A stretch of 64,000 bases of DNA from Caenispirillum bisanense (GTDB lineage: Bacteria; Pseudomonadota; Alphaproteobacteria; Rhodospirillales; UBA2165), in the NCBI GenBank assembly GCA_945877815.1, contig CAMDWJ010000006.1, forward strand, positions 54,551 through 118,550, given 5' to 3'. The notes under the pieces were generated by a model. The model was not told where the DNA came from. It ran no database searches and worked only from the letters and a program-made list of their open reading frames with translations. Positions 59,660 through 64,000 of this stretch are shown one piece after another; the stretch's first letter is position 1, and every line of letters starts with the position of its first letter. Made by a program: the position numbers and the translations under genes.

Positions 59660-59938
59660 CTAATCCCTCTTAGCTTTGCGATCGGCAACATGGCCGTGGA
59701 AGGTACGCGTCGGCGAAAACTCGCCGAACTTGTGTCCCACCATATTCTCGCTCACCAGAACCGGGATGAACTTTTGGCCGTTGTAGACACCAAAAGTGAT
59801 GCCCACGAACTGCGGCAAAACGGTGGAGCGGCGCGACCAGATCTTGATCACGTCGTTACGGCCGGATACGCGCGCCTTCTCCGCCTTCTTCAGCAGATAC
59901 TCGTCGACGAATGGGCCTTTCCAAACAGAACGTGCCAC
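59660..59938 (-). CDS. rpsS: 30S ribosomal protein S19
   Basis: A 92-residue S19, [20 protein letters not shown] and [45 protein letters not shown]. It binds the head of the small subunit with S13. Confidence 0.97.
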   Translation of the reverse strand: MARSVWKGPFVDEYLLKKAEKARVSGRNDVIKIWSRRSTVLPQFVGITFGVYNGQKFIPVLVSENMVGHKFGEFSPTRTFHGHVADRKAKRD

Positions 59939-59950
59939 GGGTCTTCCCCT

Positions 59951-60778
59951 CTACTTCTTCCGCCGGCGCATGATCAGCCGGTCGGTCTTCTTGTTGCTGC
60001 GTGTCTTCTTGCCTTTGGTCGACTTGCCCCACGGGGTCACCGGGTGACGGCCGCCCGAAGTACGGCCTTCGCCGCCGCCGTGCGGATGATCGACCGGGTT
60101 CATGGCGACACCACGAACCGCCGGGCGATGGCCCAGCCAGCGCGCGCGACCGGCTTTGCCGATCTTGCGGTTGGCCTGATCCGGGTTCGACACCGCGCCG
60201 ATGGTCGCCATGCATTCAGCGCGCACGACGCGAATTTCACCCGACGCGAGACGGAGCTGTGCGTAGCCCTGATCCTTGCCGATCAACTGCACATAGGTGC
60301 CGGCCGAACGGGCAACTTGGCCGCCGCCGCCAACCTTCAATTCCACATTGTGGATGATAGTGCCGACCGGAATATTCGCCATGGGCAACGCATTGCCCGG
60401 CTTGATGTCGACGCGTTGACCGGCAACGACGCTGTCCCCGACCTGAAGACGCTGAGGAGCCAAGATATAGCTCAACTCCCCATCTTCGTAACGGATCAGT
60501 GCAATGAACGCCGAGCGGTTAGGATCATATTCAAGGCGTTCGACCTTCGCCGGCATATTGTGCTTGAGACGCTTGAAATCGATCACGCGATAACGCTTGC
60601 GATGGCCGCCGCCGCGACGACGCATGGTGATGCGGCCATTGTTGTTGCGACCCGACTTGTTGCCGATGAGGCCTTCGAGAAGGCTCTTCTCCGGCTTGCC
60701 TTTCCAAAGGCCCGCGCGATCGACCAGAACAAGCCCGCGGCGTCCGGGCGAGGTCGGTTTATAGGACTTCATCGCCAT
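59951..60778 (-). CDS. rplB: 50S ribosomal protein L2
   Basis: A 275-residue L2. [56 protein letters not shown] and the C-terminal [35 protein letters not shown], whose histidine is important for peptidyl transfer. Three bases separate it from rplW. Confidence 0.98.
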   Translation of the reverse strand: MAMKSYKPTSPGRRGLVLVDRAGLWKGKPEKSLLEGLIGNKSGRNNNGRITMRRRGGGHRKRYRVIDFKRLKHNMPAKVERLEYDPNRSAFIALIRYEDGELSYILAPQRLQVGDSVVAGQRVDIKPGNALPMANIPVGTIIHNVELKVGGGGQVARSAGTYVQLIGKDQGYAQLRLASGEIRVVRAECMATIGAVSNPDQANRKIGKAGRARWLGHRPAVRGVAMNPVDHPHGGGEGRTSGGRHPVTPWGKSTKGKKTRSNKKTDRLIMRRRKK

Positions 60779-60780
60779 CG

Positions 60781-61092
60781 TCAGACTCCCGTGGTGATAT
60801 CGATCGAATCGCCGTCAACCAGCGTTACGATCGCTTTTTTGGTATCGCCCCGACGGCCGCGACGGCCACGGAAGCTTTTGATCTTGCCCTTGTGAATGAG
60901 CGTATTCACACCCGTCACCTTGACCTTGAAGATGCCTTCAACGGCCGCCTTGATCTCAGGCTTGGTCGCATCGAGCGGCACGCGGAAACTCACCTGATTG
61001 AACTCGGTGATGATCGTCGCCTTTTCGGTGATGATCGGCGAACGGATGAGTTCATACATCCGTTCCTTGGGGAGCTTCAACGGTGCCTTCAT
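60781..61092 (-). CDS. rplW: 50S ribosomal protein L23
   Basis: A 103-residue L23 with [53 protein letters not shown]. It docks trigger factor and SRP at the exit tunnel. Its ATG overlaps the rplD stop by four bases. Confidence 0.97.
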   Translation of the reverse strand: MKAPLKLPKERMYELIRSPIITEKATIITEFNQVSFRVPLDATKPEIKAAVEGIFKVKVTGVNTLIHKGKIKSFRGRRGRRGDTKKAIVTLVDGDSIDITTGV

Positions 61093-61709
61093 TTCAGGCG
61101 CTCCTGGAGTTGCTGGACCGCATCCTTGGTGAGCACCAAAGTCTCACGGCGCAGGATGTCGTAAACGTTGGCGCCGATCTGCGGCAATACGTCGAGACCG
61201 ATGATGTTGCGTGCGGCGCGAGCAAAATTCGCATCCACCTGCGTCCCGTCGATGACGAGCGTCGTACCCCAACCGAATTTGCCGATCTGCTTGGCGAGCG
61301 AAGACGTCTTGGCCGAAGCCAAGCTCGCCGCATCGACCACGATCAGTTTTCCGTCCGCCTGTTTGGCCGACAGCGCGGTGCGTAGGGCCAGCTTGCGAAC
61401 TTTCTTCGGCAGGCTGAATTCATGCGAATGAACACGCGGTCCGAAAACGACGCCGCCACCGCGCATCTGGGGTGAGCGTAAACTGCCCTGACGCGCGCCG
61501 CCGGTACCTTTTTGGCGGAACGGCTTCTTGCCGGTGCCACTGACCTCGGTCCGCTCTTTGACCTTGTGATTGCCGCTCTGGCGTTTGGCGAGCTGCCAAT
61601 TCACCGCGCGCGACAAAAGGTCGGGACGCAACGGCACGCCGAACACGGCTTCGTCGAGCTCGATATCGCCGACGGATTTATTGTCGAGACTGATCACCGG
61701 GGCTTTCAT
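61089..61709 (-). CDS. rplD: 50S ribosomal protein L4
   Basis: A 206-residue L4. [58 protein letters not shown] is the tunnel-loop signature. It can regulate its own operon in some proteobacteria; no S10-leader structure was identified here. Confidence 0.97.
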   Translation of the reverse strand: MKAPVISLDNKSVGDIELDEAVFGVPLRPDLLSRAVNWQLAKRQSGNHKVKERTEVSGTGKKPFRQKGTGGARQGSLRSPQMRGGGVVFGPRVHSHEFSLPKKVRKLALRTALSAKQADGKLIVVDAASLASAKTSSLAKQIGKFGWGTTLVIDGTQVDANFARAARNIIGLDVLPQIGANVYDILRRETLVLTKDAVQQLQERLK

Positions 61710-61712
61710 CGC

Positions 61713-62420
61713 CTAGGCTTCCTTCTTCTCGGTGGGTTCAGCCAAACGAATGGCACCGGGCATCGGCAGGCCTTCCGGGGCCTTACGTTTAGCCGCGTCC
61801 TTCACCAGCAGATAGCCGCCCTTGGCGCCCGGAATGGCGCCCTTGACGAAAATCAGGCCGGCTGCAGCATCAGTCGAAACCACCTGCAGGTTCTGCTTAG
61901 TCACGCGACGGTCGCCCATATGGCCGGCCATCTTCTTACCCTTGAACACGCGACCCGGATCTTGATGCTGACCGGTCGAACCGTGGCTACGATGGCTGAC
62001 CGAAACGCCATGCGAGGCACGCAAGCCACCGAAATTCCAACGCTTCATGACACCGGCGAAGCCCTTACCCTTGGACGTGCCCGTCACATCGACATATTGG
62101 CCAACGACGAAGTGATCGACCGTTAATTCGGCGCCTACATCAACCATCCCGTCATCGCTGACCACGAATTCAACCAGCTTGCGGGTCGGCTCAACCTTCG
62201 CTTTGGCAAAATGGCCGCGCATCTGCTTGGAAACGTTCTTCACCTTCGCCTTGCCCACACCGAGCTGAAGGGCAGTGTAGCCGTCCTTCTCCTGCGTGCG
62301 CTGTGCGACCACGCGGCAATCGTCGACCTTCAGGACCGTCACCGGAACCTGAGTGCCGTCTTCCTGAAAGACGGCACTCATGCCGAGTTTCTGCGCTATA
62401 AGGCCTGTTCTCATCGCCAT
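61713..62420 (-). CDS. rplC: 50S ribosomal protein L3
   Basis: A 235-residue L3. [20 protein letters not shown] is followed by [62 protein letters not shown] Pro/Glu/Lys-rich tail of about 20 residues extends the C-terminus. The glutamine in the STGQHQDPG loop is the residue methylated in other proteobacteria. Confidence 0.97.
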   Translation of the reverse strand: MAMRTGLIAQKLGMSAVFQEDGTQVPVTVLKVDDCRVVAQRTQEKDGYTALQLGVGKAKVKNVSKQMRGHFAKAKVEPTRKLVEFVVSDDGMVDVGAELTVDHFVVGQYVDVTGTSKGKGFAGVMKRWNFGGLRASHGVSVSHRSHGSTGQHQDPGRVFKGKKMAGHMGDRRVTKQNLQVVSTDAAAGLIFVKGAIPGAKGGYLLVKDAAKRKAPEGLPMPGAIRLAEPTEKKEA

Positions 62421-62423
62421 GAC

Positions 62424-62735
62424 CTACAGTTTGATTTCCACATCCACGCCCGAGGCGAGGTCGAGCTTCATCAGCGCGTCCACCGTTTCGGGAGTCGGAT
62501 CGAGGATATCGAGCACTCGCTTGTGAGTGCGGATTTCGAATTGCTCGCGCGACTTCTTATCGACGTGCGGCGAGCGGTTGACCGTGAAGCGTTCGATACG
62601 CGTGGGCAGGGGAATAGGTCCCCGAACCTGCGCGCCCGTCCGCTTCGCGGTATTTACGATTTCCTGCGTCGACTGATCGAGCACTCGATGATCGAACGCC
62701 TTAAGTCGGATGCGAATGTTTTGACTGTCCACCAT
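62424..62735 (-). CDS. rpsJ: 30S ribosomal protein S10
   Basis: A 103-residue S10 from [21 protein letters not shown]; a TTG four codons upstream is discarded. [44 protein letters not shown] is diagnostic, including the tip loop used for NusB binding. It starts the S10 operon 74 bp after tuf. Confidence 0.97.
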   Translation of the reverse strand: MVDSQNIRIRLKAFDHRVLDQSTQEIVNTAKRTGAQVRGPIPLPTRIERFTVNRSPHVDKKSREQFEIRTHKRVLDILDPTPETVDALMKLDLASGVDVEIKL

Positions 62736-62809
62736 ATCGCCACTCAAAAGTTATCTTGTGTAAAAACTCTGAAGCCGGCCCTAATGGCCGACGCCCGATT
62801 TTTACTTCT

Positions 62810-64000
62810 TTACTCGATGATGCTGGCGACGACGCCTGCGCCAACGGTACGACCGCCTTCGCGGATGGCGAAGCGCAGGCCCTGATCCATCGCGATCGGG
62901 GTCAGCAAGTTCACCACCATGGCGATGTTGTCGCCCGGCATGACCATTTCCGTGCCCGCCGGAAGCTCAACCGTGCCCGTAACGTCCGTCGTGCGGAAGT
63001 AGAACTGCGGGCGATAGTTGGTGAAGAACGGCGTATGACGGCCGCCCTCTTCCTTCGTCAGGATATAGGCCTCGGCATTGAACTTCGTATGCGGCGTGAT
63101 CGAGCCCGGCTTCGACAAAACCTGCCCACGCTCCACGTCCTCGCGCTTCGTACCGCGCAGCAGAACGCCGATATTGTCGCCCGCCTCGCCCTGATCGAGA
63201 AGCTTGCGGAACATCTCCACGCCCGTGCAGATCGTCTTTACCGTCGCCTTAATGCCGACGATCTCGACTTCCTCGCCGACCTTCACGATGCCGCGCTCGA
63301 CGCGACCCGTCACAACCGTGCCGCGGCCAGAGATCGAGAACACGTCTTCGATCGGCATCAGAAACGGCAGATCTTTGGGGCGCTCCGGCTGCGGGATATA
63401 GCTGTCAACCGCCGCCATAAGCTCGATGATCTTCGCCTTGCCAACCGGGTCGTCGCGACCTTCGAGGGCGGCCAAAGCCGAGCCCCGGATGATCGGGATA
63501 TCGTCGCCCGGGAAATCGTACTTCGACAGAAGCTCGCGGACCTCAAGCTCGACCAGGTCCAACAATTCCTCGTCGTCGACCATGTCCACCTTGTTCATGA
63601 ACACGACCAGCGACGGAACCCCGACCTGACGGGCCAGCAAGATGTGCTCGCGCGTCTGCGGCATCGGGCCGTCGGCTGCGCTCACCACCAAGATCGCGCC
63701 GTCCATCTGCGCGGCTCCCGTGATCATGTTCTTCACATAGTCGGCATGGCCCGGGCAGTCGACATGCGCGTAATGGCGGTTCGCCGTCGAATATTCGACA
63801 TGGCTCGTCGAGATCGTGATGCCGCGCTCGCGCTCCTCGGGAGCCTTGTCGATCTTGTCGAACGCCATGAACTCCGCGCCACCGCTCTCCGCCAGGACCT
63901 TCGTGATCGCTGCCGTCAACGTCGTCTTCCCATGATCGACGTGACCGATCGTCCCGATGTTGCAGTGCGGCTTGTTCCGCTCAAATTTTGCCTTCGCCAT
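62810..64000 (-). CDS. tuf: Elongation factor Tu
   Basis: A complete 396-residue EF-Tu whose ATG is the last base triplet of the window. The P-loop is GHVDHGKT (19-26), switch [14 protein letters not shown], the guanine-specificity NKVDMVDD, and domains 2 and 3 follow with [13 protein letters not shown] and [13 protein letters not shown] at the C-terminus. It delivers aminoacyl-tRNA to the ribosome. A second tuf copy elsewhere is common in proteobacteria. Upstream fusA is presumably just outside the window. Confidence 0.98.
   Translation of the reverse strand: MAKAKFERNKPHCNIGTIGHVDHGKTTLTAAITKVLAESGGAEFMAFDKIDKAPEERERGITISTSHVEYSTANRHYAHVDCPGHADYVKNMITGAAQMDGAILVVSAADGPMPQTREHILLARQVGVPSLVVFMNKVDMVDDEELLDLVELEVRELLSKYDFPGDDIPIIRGSALAALEGRDDPVGKAKIIELMAAVDSYIPQPERPKDLPFLMPIEDVFSISGRGTVVTGRVERGIVKVGEEVEIVGIKATVKTICTGVEMFRKLLDQGEAGDNIGVLLRGTKREDVERGQVLSKPGSITPHTKFNAEAYILTKEEGGRHTPFFTNYRPQFYFRTTDVTGTVELPAGTEMVMPGDNIAMVVNLLTPIAMDQGLRFAIREGGRTVGAGVVASIIE

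Noticed and set aside
62736..62809. Strong intrinsic terminator between tuf and rpsJ
   Set aside because: A 5-bp CGGCC-ATTAG-GGCCG stem with a delayed T-run is present but weak; at most an attenuator, so not listed.

Overview
The window comes from a GC-rich alphaproteobacterium, probably Rhodospirillales or a neighbouring lineage. The grounds are the split F1 operon atpHAGDC, an ATP12-type F1 assembly chaperone, the fsa-DUF484-xerC cluster beside priA, and an alpha operon that ends rpsM-rpsK-rpoA-rplQ without rpsD. The genus cannot be fixed from sequence alone. No rRNA, tRNA, CRISPR array or intact insertion sequence was seen.

Layout. 1-9 kb is a mixed accessory stretch: the end of a tripartite-transporter binding protein, a 0.9 kb gene-poor island, a GIY-YIG-like protein, a GST, msrB, a DMT exporter, a LigB-type dioxygenase, a CHASE/PAS hybrid histidine kinase and a CmcJ-like oxidoreductase. 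9-16.8 kb (minus strand) holds priA, atpHAGDC and a DUF2141 protein. 17-20.3 kb (plus strand) is fsa, DUF484, xerC and a fumarylacetoacetase-family hydrolase. 20.3-29 kb (minus strand) has acylphosphatase, the biotin-containing acyl-CoA carboxylase alpha chain, a CoxL-type molybdoprotein, an aldo/keto reductase, a VOC protein, a DUF1194 protein and an MlaA homologue. 29-38.5 kb (plus strand) has an acyl-CoA ligase, a ketopantoate reductase-like protein, rhomboid, a DUF2892 protein under a likely FNR/FixK box, two tandem CoxL paralogues and an alpha/beta hydrolase. 38.5-48.7 kb (minus strand) has a pirin pseudogene, a DOPA-dioxygenase-like protein, pccB, and a chain of ATGA-coupled genes: atp12, asmA-like, gph-like, rluC-like, crcB, rarA and degQ-like. 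48.8-64 kb is the complete tuf/S10/spc/alpha ribosomal block on the minus strand.

Genes that work together. The biotin carboxylase chain (K640) and PccB, 16 kb apart, should form one acyl-CoA carboxylase. ATP12 serves the F1 alpha subunit encoded about 28 kb away. The three CoxL-type large subunits have no FAD or [2Fe-2S] partner in the window.

The least explained signal is a family of 11-bp tandem arrays at three intergenic sites (1105-1192, 16939-16982, 20456-20564). Two of them lie downstream of nearly identical promoter modules: AATTGGAATTATTTT, one variable base, then TTGAC, then 18 bp to a -10-like hexamer. Both of these sit in convergent intergenic gaps and point at the 3' end of a minus-strand operon. 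They look like copies of an undescribed, possibly transcribed, repeat cassette.
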